Source: Opitutus sp. GAS368 (GTDB taxonomy: Bacteria > Verrucomicrobiota > Verrucomicrobiia > Opitutales > Opitutaceae). Taken from it: 9,330 nt of DNA. Of the stretch, positions 1-7,183 are shown piece by piece. The stretch spans positions 1 to 9,330 of the forward strand of contig CAMATV010000100.1 of assembly GCA_945861235.1 (NCBI GenBank), written 5' to 3'. Numbering within the stretch: position 1 is the stretch's first letter; every line of letters starts with the position of its first letter. Position numbers and translations under genes: made by a program. The notes beneath the pieces are model-generated. The model had not been told where the DNA came from. It saw only the letters and a program-made list of their open reading frames with translations, and searched no databases.

Positions 1-1263
1 ATGAAGGGCACCATCGGTAAAGACGGCTTGGAAAAAACCTTCGACAGCCAACTCCAAGGTGAGGCCGGCGGCACAATTTTTCGCGTCGATCCCGCCGGCT
101 ACAAGGTCAACCCACCGCTCGAGAAACGACTGCCCCTCCAAGGAAAAAATTTGGTCAGCTCCCTCGACATCGACCTCCAACTCGCGGCCGAGCAAACCAT
201 CGGCGATCAGGTCGGCGCCGCCGTCGCCCTCGATGTCGCCACCGGCGAAGTGCTCACCCTCGTCAGCAAGCCCGACTACAACCTCACCGATTTCTCGCCC
301 CGCGTCAGCAACGCCACCTACGCCGCGATTCAGGCCCAAGGCGGCGAGTTCAACCGCGCCCTCAGCGGCCTTTACCCACCAGGCTCGACCTACAAAATCC
401 TCACCTCCATCGCCGCCCTGCGTCGCGGAGCGATCACCCCCGACGCGCCGATTATCGACTGCGACGGCTTTCTCCAAAAATTCAATCACCGCTTCGTCTG
501 TTACAATGGCCTCGGCCATCACCACAATGTACTCCTCCGCGAGGCCATCGCGGAGAGTTGTGACCTCTACTTCAATGAAGCGGGCTGGCTGACCAAACCC
601 GAAGGCCTCGCCGAAGAGGCGCGGCGTTTCCACTTCGACCGTCGCACCGGCATCGAACTCCCCGGCGAGACCCGCGGCATGCTCGTGCCCGACAACGCCT
701 GGAAAGAGCGCGCGAAAAACGAAAAATGGTTCCCCGGCGACACCGCCAACATGTCGATGGGGCAGGGCTTCGTCCTCGTCACGCCCCTCCAGATGGCCTG
801 CTTCACTGCCTCGGTCGCGCGTGGCGAGGTCTTCACCCAACCGACTTTGATCCATCAGCCCAACCGACCGCGCCAAAAATCTGAATCCATCGGTCTCACG
901 CCCGAACAACGCGCCGCCCTCATCGAGGGCATGGAAGCCTGCACCCTTCCGCCCAGGGGCACCGCTCGCAACCTTACGACTGTTGAAATCCAGCGCGTCC
1001 CCGGCGTGCGCATCGCTGGAAAGACGGGCACCGCGCAGGTCCCCACTAAGGCCGGCATGATTAACATTGCCTGGTTCATCTGCTTTGCCCCCGTGGAAAA
1101 CCCCGAAATCGCCATCGCCGTCGCCCTCGAAGGCGATACGCCCGGGGAAGAATTTGGCGGCGGCCGCAATGCCGGTCCAGTCGCCAGTGCGATCCTCAAA
1201 AAATATTTCGAAAAGAAGAATCGCGCCGCCGCCTCCCCGTTCCAGCCCGCCAAGGGAAAGTAG
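1..1263 (+). CDS. mrdA: Penicillin-binding protein 2 (peptidoglycan transpeptidase), 5'-truncated by window edge
   Basis: This is the C-terminal 420 residues of a class B penicillin-binding protein, the D,D-transpeptidase that cross-links peptidoglycan in the periplasm during cell elongation together with RodA and MreBCD. The ATG at base 1 is an internal Met: residues 5-24 (the GLEKTFD...LQGEAGG stretch) are the conserved linker before the transpeptidase domain, so the membrane anchor and most of the pedestal domain, perhaps 200 residues, lie outside the window. All three active-site motifs are present: SxxK with nucleophile Ser129 (STYK, 129-132), SxD at 186-188 (SCD) as is usual for PBP2, and KTG at 341-343. 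The segment at 245-265 (PGDTANMSMGQG, then TPLQMA) is the PBP2 signature and separates it from the division protein PBP3. The tail after about residue 405 is basic and poorly conserved. No rodA follows; the next gene is convergent. The family call is firm; the symbol rests on that motif. Confidence 0.94.
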   Translation: MKGTIGKDGLEKTFDSQLQGEAGGTIFRVDPAGYKVNPPLEKRLPLQGKNLVSSLDIDLQLAAEQTIGDQVGAAVALDVATGEVLTLVSKPDYNLTDFSPRVSNATYAAIQAQGGEFNRALSGLYPPGSTYKILTSIAALRRGAITPDAPIIDCDGFLQKFNHRFVCYNGLGHHHNVLLREAIAESCDLYFNEAGWLTKPEGLAEEARRFHFDRRTGIELPGETRGMLVPDNAWKERAKNEKWFPGDTANMSMGQGFVLVTPLQMACFTASVARGEVFTQPTLIHQPNRPRQKSESIGLTPEQRAALIEGMEACTLPPRGTARNLTTVEIQRVPGVRIAGKTGTAQVPTKAGMINIAWFICFAPVENPEIAIAVALEGDTPGEEFGGGRNAGPVASAILKKYFEKKNRAAASPFQPAKGK

Positions 1264-1306
1264 CCGACACCCGGTTAACTCCGCGAAGAAAACCCAGCCA
1301 TTTCTA

Positions 1307-1650
1307 GAGGGTTTGTCACGTAATCCGTGACAAGTGCCCGGAGGCGAAACGATGCGAGTGCCACGTAATACTATGTCACGTAATCCGTGACACTTTTCAC
1401 GACGCTGCGCGGAGGGTTTGTCACGTAATACGTGACAAGTGCCCAGAGGCGAAACGATACGATTTTCACGTAATACTATGTCACGTAATCCGTGACACTT
1501 TTCACGACGCCGCGCGGAGGGTTTGTCACGTAATACGTGACAAGTGCCCGGAGGCGAAACGATGCGATTTTCACGTAATACTATGTCAAGTAATCCGTGA
1601 CACTTTTCACGACGCCGCGCGGAGGGTTTGTCACGTAATACGTGACAAGT
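1307..1650. repeat. Array of three 105-bp tandem repeats plus a 25-bp partial unit, carrying seven 19-bp palindromes
   Basis: Units start at 1311, 1416 and 1521, exactly 105 bp each; a partial unit covers 1626-1650, and the four bases before 1311 already match the unit end. Units 2 and 3 differ at three positions, units 1 and 3 at six, units 1 and 2 at seven, with no indels. Each unit holds two copies of TGTCACGTAATNCGTGACA. Site A (1314, 1419, 1524, 1629) is a perfect palindrome around a central A in all but the first copy and gains one more base pair on each side. Site B (1374, 1479, 1584) has C for N, and the last B copy has a further change. A half-site TCACGTAAT lies 15 bp before each B site (changed at one base in unit 1). 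The array fills most of the 426-bp gap between two convergent genes and has no credible ORF. It could be an extragenic palindromic repeat (REP/BIME-like), a bidirectional terminator, or a protein-binding array; the sequence does not decide. Confidence 0.95.
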
Positions 1651-1689
1651 AATTTCGGGCGCTTCTTGAGCAGAGGTGACGCTGGAAAA

Positions 1690-3969
1690 TCAGCCCGCCG
1701 CCCGCCGTTGGCGTCGCACCTCGCGCAAGACCCGTCGCGCGCGCCGAAATACTCCCTCGGGTTCCGGCCAAGTCTCCCGCGGTCCGAAACGCACCCGCTG
1801 CAATTCCGCCACCACCTCCCGTAATTCCCTCGATTCGCCGCTCGCCAAGCGATACCCAGCCATTGCGCCGAGCCATCGTCCAGCCAACAGCCGCACCGGA
1901 TCTGATCGTCGCCCCCCGCACCAGAGCCAACGCCCGCGCACCAATCCTCGCCCCACCGCGATCCACCACCAGGTCATTCCGCCCATTAGCACCACCGCAG
2001 CGAAAGACTTGATGACCCGCACTCCGTCCCACGGAGCCGACAGCCACGCCTTTAGGTCCGCGCCGAGCCGCTCGACCGCCTCGCGCAGCCGCTTCCCCGA
2101 ATTTTGCGTCGCCGTCTTCACCGCGCGGAGCGTCTCTACCTGCGAGCGCTGATCGAAGTTTACGATGCGGCGATACCAAAAAACCCGCAGGCTGTCGAAG
2201 CGCGCCGACCAACTCCGGTCCATCCGACGCACCAACGCCGCCTCCCGCTGCGCTTCGCTCGTCTGGTCCGCAACCGCAACGCCGAGGGCATCTCCCCGCA
2301 ACCATGCACCGGTCGACTCATCGAAAATCTCCGCCCACGCATGGGCGTCGGAGTTGCGAATCGTGAAGTTGTTAGAGAAACCGTTCCACGTGCCGCCCCG
2401 AAATCCCGTCACCACCCGGGCCGGAAATCCGGCCGTCCGCGCCAGCAACACGAACGACCCCGCGAACAACTCGCAATGCCCCGCCTCGTGTGAAACCAGC
2501 CAGCGCACCAGTGGATCCCCCTCGCCCCCAGGCACCCGGGGCGACAGCGAATAGGCGTGGTTCTTCCTCAGCCACTCCTCGGTCCGCCGCGTAAATTCGT
2601 CAGCCGCCAGCCCAGGCCCACCCATCGCAATCTCGGCCACGATTTGCTCCAGCCGGGTCCGTTCCGAATCGCCCACTCCCACCCGATGTTGCATCACCGC
2701 CTTCGGTGCCACCGCCGGATCGCGCTCCTGCCAGCGCCGGGCAAACGCCGGATCGCGCACTATCCCCGACGTATCCAAACCCTCCACGCGGTAGGCGGTC
2801 ATCGAGACCGGCTCATTCCGCAGGGCCACCACGTTCAGCTCCGCCGCCAATTGAAAATTCTGCGGCTCACGAAACTGCAACCGTTCAAATTCGCCCAATA
2901 GCGGCAGGTAGCGACTCACCCCGGACTCGAGATAAAACGTCCAGAAAACCGCCGCGCCCATTCGCGGGCGCGCCTCTCCCCGCAAGGCTGTGTCCGTGCG
3001 ATCCTTGCCCAGCGCTTCTCTCTTGAGCCCCGCCGAAAACCGAAAAGTCCCGTCGCGATACTCGTCGAGCACCACCATCCGCCAATACGGCGCCACCGGC
3101 ACCTGGCTGCGATCCGACACGTCTACGGTCAAGGCCACGCTCGTGTCCTGAATGATCTCCGACACGTCACCGAACTTGATAGAGTCGTTGAAGCCCGACC
3201 GCGCCTTCTTCGAAACGTAACGGTCCAAAAACAGGCTGTTCTCCAGCTGGAAACGAGGAATCGCCAAGAACAACAAAGCCGACACCGCCAACACCCCTGC
3301 AAACAGCACCGCGCCCAGCGTCACCACGCGCCAATCCGACACTTCGCGTAAACGCCGAAACAGCCGGCCCCAATCCGCGTGCGCCGCCCAAGTCGGCAAG
3401 TCTCCTGCTTTGTGCGGCCCGGGCTTTTGTCCGCCCTCCAGCGACTCGGTCAACGTAATCACGAGCAAAAACCCCAGCGTACACCCCGTGTAGATCAGGA
3501 TCTGCAACGCAAACAAAAGCGACGCCGTCAACACCCCCGCGACCACGATCAAAAAAAGCCCAAGCACGATCACTTGGAGATCGTCGCGGCGCTGTCGGTA
3601 ACTGATTCCGCGATACAGCAGGAGCAGCATCCCCAGCCGCACCATCGCCGGCAGCACCTCCGACGTCAGCCAAAGGTCGCCGGCAAACAAAGCTACGATG
3701 ACTGGAAAGGCCAAAGTGTGCGCCAGCGCCGGCACGCGGGCCGGCAACCGCGGCCACACGAGCGCCGCCCCAGTCGTCAGCGTCGTTGCCACCATCAGCG
3801 ACCACGCTGCCACGTCCATGTAGAAAACGGTCCAGACCGCCAGCAACGTGAGCACGCCGCCGAGCATCCATTTCACTTGGTGCAACTCCTCCTGCGTCAG
3901 CTGTGCCCGTCTCGCAATGACCGTAGGGCCGGCGCTTGTCGCCGGGCCGCGTTCTCCTCGCGCACTCAT
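1690..3969 (-). CDS. Membrane-anchored transglutaminase-like protein (DUF3488 plus transglutaminase core)
   Basis: A 759-residue protein of the TgpA-like layout. Residues 34-172 form a cluster of hydrophobic segments, another membrane segment lies at about 215-237, and a last one at about 654-673. Residues 250-285 match the DUF3488 linker (RSGFNDSIKFGDVSEI, then a DxSVALTVDVS strand). The transglutaminase core at about 455-565 shows the Cys-His-Asp triad: Cys499 in GHCELFAGSF, His543 in SDAHAWAEIF, and probably Asp560 in WLRGDALG, where many relatives read DPT. The core should face the periplasm. Such domains are usually proteases or amidases rather than cross-linking enzymes; the substrate is unknown. 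The C-terminus (741-759) is strongly Arg-rich and probably cytoplasmic. The ATG overlaps the stop codon of the upstream DUF58 gene by four bases (ATGA), which suggests translational coupling, and a purine-rich GGGGAAAGGG lies 10 bases before it. The gene ends convergently, facing the 105-bp repeat array. Confidence 0.92.
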   Translation of the reverse strand: MSARGERGPATSAGPTVIARRAQLTQEELHQVKWMLGGVLTLLAVWTVFYMDVAAWSLMVATTLTTGAALVWPRLPARVPALAHTLAFPVIVALFAGDLWLTSEVLPAMVRLGMLLLLYRGISYRQRRDDLQVIVLGLFLIVVAGVLTASLLFALQILIYTGCTLGFLLVITLTESLEGGQKPGPHKAGDLPTWAAHADWGRLFRRLREVSDWRVVTLGAVLFAGVLAVSALLFLAIPRFQLENSLFLDRYVSKKARSGFNDSIKFGDVSEIIQDTSVALTVDVSDRSQVPVAPYWRMVVLDEYRDGTFRFSAGLKREALGKDRTDTALRGEARPRMGAAVFWTFYLESGVSRYLPLLGEFERLQFREPQNFQLAAELNVVALRNEPVSMTAYRVEGLDTSGIVRDPAFARRWQERDPAVAPKAVMQHRVGVGDSERTRLEQIVAEIAMGGPGLAADEFTRRTEEWLRKNHAYSLSPRVPGGEGDPLVRWLVSHEAGHCELFAGSFVLLARTAGFPARVVTGFRGGTWNGFSNNFTIRNSDAHAWAEIFDESTGAWLRGDALGVAVADQTSEAQREAALVRRMDRSWSARFDSLRVFWYRRIVNFDQRSQVETLRAVKTATQNSGKRLREAVERLGADLKAWLSAPWDGVRVIKSFAAVVLMGGMTWWWIAVGRGLVRGRWLWCGGRRSDPVRLLAGRWLGAMAGYRLASGESRELREVVAELQRVRFGPRETWPEPEGVFRRARRVLREVRRQRRAAG

Positions 3970-5135
3970 ATCGACGCTGCCCTTTCCCCGTCGACCAGCG
4001 CCACCACGCCACGCGTTCCGTCCGGCACAAACGTCATCACATTTCTTCGCCCGCGCAGCTCCCCACGCTCCACCAAGCTCCCCGGAGCCATCCCCGTTTG
4101 TTCGTCACCCTCCGCGCAACGCACGGTCGCCAACCGGTCCAAGAACGCTTCCACATCGTGCACTCGCCGGACGGATACCGGTGCCTCCCCATCAATCGCC
4201 ACACCGGTCAGCCGACCCGCCCGAAAAAAATCTCCGGCCAAGGTCCCACAAAAACTCACGAGTAGTTCAAACTGCTCCGGGCGCGTCCACACGGCCGCAT
4301 CGGTCCGCAACCAGAGCGAGAAGCCCTCCGCGCTCTCCGCCGCCAATTGCCGCACTAGCAACGTCCGCGTCCGCGCGCTCGCCTTCCAGTGAATTAACCG
4401 GTGCGAGTCCCCCACCGCGTAACGCCGCAGGGCGTGCAAATCTCCGCCTGTTCCCGCCCGCGCCATCCGGGGGCCGCCCGCTTGACGACGCGGTGCCGCG
4501 ACCGCATGGACCTGATACGCCACCGCCGCCGGCCACACCACCGTCTCCGCGCACAACGCTGTGCCGATTTCCTTTTTCAAAAACCCAAAAGGGAAAAGCG
4601 ACGCCACGCACGTGAGCTCCACCCGCAGCAAACCGCGTTTTTCCGGCTTACACCCCCACTCCAACCGCGCCTCGCCCTGGGGCTCAAGGCGCGTCCGCAA
4701 GCCCAGTCGTCCGCGCGTCACGGCCGCCTCCGCCTTCGCCAACATCTCGCGCACGTTGATGCCCCGCCCTGTGACCGTCGACTCGGCCCGCTGCCGCACG
4801 CCCACCTCGACCGCGCGTGCCGCCAGCTCGAACCACAGCCCATACGTCGGCAAAAACGCCTTTCGGTTTCTCAATTCCAACGCCACCACCGCCCCGTGCC
4901 CCACCCGCAACGGCGCCGCCAACCGCAGCCTCCACGCCACCCCCCGCAGATTCAACCACGACAAGACTCCGCTCAAAATCAAACACGCCAACAGCAACGA
5001 GAGCGTGATAAACAAAATATTGTTCGATGAATTATACGCCGCCGTGCCGATGCCCATGGACAGCCCGATGAGGAGCACACCCGGCAGCGTCGGCACGATA
5101 CGATGCCCCCGCTGCGGGTGGACGAGTGCCCACAA
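3966..5135 (-). CDS. DUF58 domain-containing membrane protein
   Basis: A 389-residue protein with the start chosen here. Two membrane segments lie at about 16-34 and 39-61, joined by the typical AYNSSNNILF turn (34-43) that follows an RIVPTLPG opening. The DUF58 signature is at about 231-263: a GDLHALRRYAVGDSHR run, then IHWKASARTRTLLVRQ. DUF58 proteins accompany MoxR ATPases and transglutaminase-like proteins and often resemble VWA folds; biochemical function is unknown. The next gene overlaps the stop by four bases. Start choice: the frame stays open to an ATG at 5264 (432 residues), but that adds 43 residues encoded partly by an AACGTT repeat cluster and a run of nine G on the coding strand, without a Shine-Dalgarno. 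The in-frame TTG at 5135 has GGAG seven bases upstream and gives a family-like N-terminus. A GGAGG eight bases before an ATG at 5148 is out of frame, so an indel in this region is also possible. Confidence 0.9.
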   Translation of the reverse strand: MWALVHPQRGHRIVPTLPGVLLIGLSMGIGTAAYNSSNNILFITLSLLLACLILSGVLSWLNLRGVAWRLRLAAPLRVGHGAVVALELRNRKAFLPTYGLWFELAARAVEVGVRQRAESTVTGRGINVREMLAKAEAAVTRGRLGLRTRLEPQGEARLEWGCKPEKRGLLRVELTCVASLFPFGFLKKEIGTALCAETVVWPAAVAYQVHAVAAPRRQAGGPRMARAGTGGDLHALRRYAVGDSHRLIHWKASARTRTLLVRQLAAESAEGFSLWLRTDAAVWTRPEQFELLVSFCGTLAGDFFRAGRLTGVAIDGEAPVSVRRVHDVEAFLDRLATVRCAEGDEQTGMAPGSLVERGELRGRRNVMTFVPDGTRGVVALVDGERAASI

Positions 5136-5210
5136 CAGCGCACTCCATGTAAATTTCCTCCGCGTTCCCCCCCCCACGCCCGGCCCAGCCCACTCTGCGC
5201 CGTCGCGCAG

Positions 5211-5308
5211 AACGTTTAACGCGGAACGTTCCACGCCCAACGCTGAAGTGCCGACTGCATCCATGGGGCGTTAAACGTTAAAAATTAAGCGTTGCGCGTT
5301 CAACGTGG
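5211..5308. repeat. Cluster of AACGTT/GCGTT short repeats with a perfect 12-bp inverted pair
   Basis: AACGTTTAACGC at 5211-5222 is the exact reverse complement of GCGTTAAACGTT at 5268-5279. A second, imperfect pair interleaves with it: bases 5224-5243 against 5288-5307 match in about 16 of 20 positions when inverted. Together they make a patch of AACGTT, AACGC and GCGTT words between the MoxR stop and the DUF58 gene, more AT-rich than its surroundings. The arrangement resembles a small dispersed intergenic repeat or a palindromic miniature element. If the DUF58 gene starts at the ATG at 5264, the first arm would fall inside coding sequence, which is one reason to prefer the later start. No transposase is nearby. 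Confidence 0.7.
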
Positions 5309-5324
5309 AGCTCTGCCCGTCCGT

Positions 5325-6296
5325 TCACGCCGGCGTGGGAATCGCCGCCACGATCCGCTTCAACACCGCGCCCACCGCGCGCCGCTCTTCGAGTGCATCA
5401 CTGGTCTGCCGCGCGAGACCGAGCCGATGGGCCAGCACCGCCGTCACGAGCTCCGCGACATCCTCGGGCAACACAAAGTCGCGCCCTTTCACCAACGCCC
5501 GCGCCTGTGCCGCCGTGCGCAGCGCCAGCCCGCCGCGCACACTCACGCCGGCCCGAAATTCCGACTCCGTGCGCGTCGCCGTCACAATCTTCAGGACGTA
5601 ATCGAGCACGCTCTCCTCGACGAACACCCCGTGCGCCAACGCTTGGAGCTTCACGACTTCACTCCGCGTCACCACCGGATTGAGCGCGATCGCATCATAA
5701 CCGCCGCGCTGCGTTCTCAAAATCTCCAGCTCATCCACCGCCTGCGGATAGCCCATCTGCAGCCGCATGAGAAACCGGTCCATTTGGCTTTCCGGCAACG
5801 GAAACGTCCCTTCGTAATCCACGGGATTTTGCGTCGCGAACACCATAAACGGTGAACCCACCGCGTGCGCCTCGCCATCGACCGTCACCCTCGCGCGATC
5901 CATCACTTCAAGCAACGCCGACTGAGTTTTTGGCGTCGCGCGGTTGATCTCATCGGCCAGCACGACATTCGCGAACACCGGCCCTTTCTTGAACACAAAC
6001 TCCTTGATCGTCTCGTCGTAGATCGCCACCCCGGTCACATCGCTCGGCAGCAAATCACTCGTGAACTGCACGCGCGAAAACACACAGTCCATCGACCGCG
6101 CGAGCGAGTAGGCCAGCGTCGTCTTGCCGACTCCCGGCAGATCCTCGATCAACAAATGCCCGCCGGCCACGAGGCACACGAGCACTTGCTCGACGACCTC
6201 GTCTTTGCCCTTGATCGTCACGCGCATGTTGGCGCGCAGCCGCTCCAACCCCTGCGTCGCCTCGGTGATTTGCCCCGCCTGCAAAAAATCGCTCAT
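5325..6296 (-). CDS. MoxR-family AAA+ ATPase
   Basis: A 323-residue cytoplasmic ATPase, the usual length for the MoxR family. Walker A is GVGKTT at 55-60 (Lys58), Walker B is VVLADEIN at 111-118 (Asp115, Glu116), sensor 1 is ATQNP at 154-158, and the family segment GTFPLPESQMDRF at 163-175 carries the likely arginine finger Arg174. The C-terminal lid follows from about 210. MoxR ATPases work as oligomers that remodel or activate partner proteins, often encoded beside them as DUF58, VWA or transglutaminase-like proteins; both DUF58 and transglutaminase genes follow here. The ATG at 6296 is preferred; the frame is open to a TTG at 6350 that would overlap the stop of the upstream reductase gene, adding 18 Arg-rich residues with no family character. 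Neither start has a clear Shine-Dalgarno. The gap to the reductase is 50 bases, so co-transcription is possible. Confidence 0.94.
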   Translation of the reverse strand: MSDFLQAGQITEATQGLERLRANMRVTIKGKDEVVEQVLVCLVAGGHLLIEDLPGVGKTTLAYSLARSMDCVFSRVQFTSDLLPSDVTGVAIYDETIKEFVFKKGPVFANVVLADEINRATPKTQSALLEVMDRARVTVDGEAHAVGSPFMVFATQNPVDYEGTFPLPESQMDRFLMRLQMGYPQAVDELEILRTQRGGYDAIALNPVVTRSEVVKLQALAHGVFVEESVLDYVLKIVTATRTESEFRAGVSVRGGLALRTAAQARALVKGRDFVLPEDVAELVTAVLAHRLGLARQTSDALEERRAVGAVLKRIVAAIPTPA

Positions 6297-6346
6297 GAGC
6301 GCGGACACTAGTCGCCCGCTCAATCGGCGCAAACGCGTTCTTGCCC

Positions 6347-7183
6347 TCAACCCTCATCGAGCAGCTTGATGACCGCGGCTATATCCTCATTCCCCAGCCC
6401 GCGCGCCTCCGCCGTCTGCAACGTTTCCCGCAACATCGCCAGCAGGGGAAAATCCGTGCAGCCCGCCATGTCCGACGCCAGCCGCAGGTCCTTGTGCAGA
6501 TGCTTCACCGAAAACTGCGGCGCGAAATCCCCCGCGCGCAGCTTCGGCTCCTTCAGCTTCGCCAGCGGCGAGTAGCTCGTGTGCTTGGCCAGCACCGAGA
6601 AAAAAACGTCGTCGCTGATTCCCGCCCTCCGCGCCATCGTGATCGCCTCCACCAATCCCTGCATCTGCGCGGCGACATTGAGGTTCGTCGCCAGCTTAAA
6701 CGCCGCCGCCTGCGCCGGCGTGCCGATCACAAACCGGTGCGCCGACACGAGCGCGAGCAGCGCCTCGACCTCGGCGATCAGCGCGACGTCACCACCCAAG
6801 AAAAACACGGAGAGCTTCTGCTCCGCCGCCGGCTTACTCCCGCTGAACGGTGCTTCGAGGTACCGCGCCCCGCGCGCCACCACCGTCGCGGCAAACTCCG
6901 CCGCACTCGCCGGATCGATCGTGCTCGACTGCACGACAATCTTGCCCGCCCCGAGCTCCGGCGCGATCTGCGCCAACACCGCCCGCACCGCCGCCGGATC
7001 GGCCACGACGATCTGAATCACATCGGCCGCCCGCGCCACCTCCGCCGCCGTGGCCTTCCACGAGGGAAAATCCGGCTGGGAGGTGCGGTTCCACGCTCCC
7101 GCGAGTTTCCCCGCCGCCGCGTAGTGCCGCGCCCATACGCCGCCGATGATGCCAAGTCCGATAACGCCGATGGTTGTGTTCAT
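6347..7183 (-). CDS. Beta-hydroxyacid dehydrogenase-family NAD(P)-dependent oxidoreductase (glyoxylate/succinic-semialdehyde reductase-like)
   Basis: A complete 278-residue member of the 3-hydroxyisobutyrate/6-phosphogluconate dehydrogenase-like family, which interconverts beta-hydroxyacids and the corresponding semialdehydes with NAD(P). The Rossmann motif GLGIIG is at 9-14. The substrate-loop segment EAPFSGSKPAAEQKL (110-124) resembles the GSK-x-PAE version seen in glyoxylate/succinic-semialdehyde reductases. The catalytic Lys is expected at 163 in AFKLATN, and KDLRLA at 231-236 is the conserved helix near the active site. NAD versus NADP preference cannot be fixed: Asn32-Arg33 after the second strand (AWNRT) would allow NADP. 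The ATG at 7183 begins directly with the first strand; an upstream in-frame TTG at 7198 adds only five residues. Upstream is a 383-base intergenic stretch; downstream, MoxR follows after 50 bases. A detoxifying aldehyde reductase is the most likely role, but the substrate is not established. Confidence 0.9.
   Translation of the reverse strand: MNTTIGVIGLGIIGGVWARHYAAAGKLAGAWNRTSQPDFPSWKATAAEVARAADVIQIVVADPAAVRAVLAQIAPELGAGKIVVQSSTIDPASAAEFAATVVARGARYLEAPFSGSKPAAEQKLSVFFLGGDVALIAEVEALLALVSAHRFVIGTPAQAAAFKLATNLNVAAQMQGLVEAITMARRAGISDDVFFSVLAKHTSYSPLAKLKEPKLRAGDFAPQFSVKHLHKDLRLASDMAGCTDFPLLAMLRETLQTAEARGLGNEDIAAVIKLLDEG

Noticed and set aside
1290..1314. AAACCC/GGGTTT hairpin as a terminator of the PBP2 gene
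   Set aside because: A six-pair stem with a 13-base loop and only three T afterwards; too weak, and it shares its right arm with the repeat array.
1314..1647. Palindrome read as a ParB parS or CRP/FNR site
   Set aside because: It lacks the TTTCACGTGAAA core of parS, and its TGTCA half-sites are nine bases apart rather than the six of CRP-type TGTGA sites.
1307..1650. Tandem array read as a CRISPR
   Set aside because: The whole 105-bp unit repeats with no variable spacers, the units are too long, and no cas gene is near.
3379..4392. Long plus-strand frame of 337 residues opposite the transglutaminase and DUF58 genes
   Set aside because: Low-complexity Arg/Pro/His/Ser-rich translation typical of the antisense of GC-rich genes; both sense frames show clear domains.
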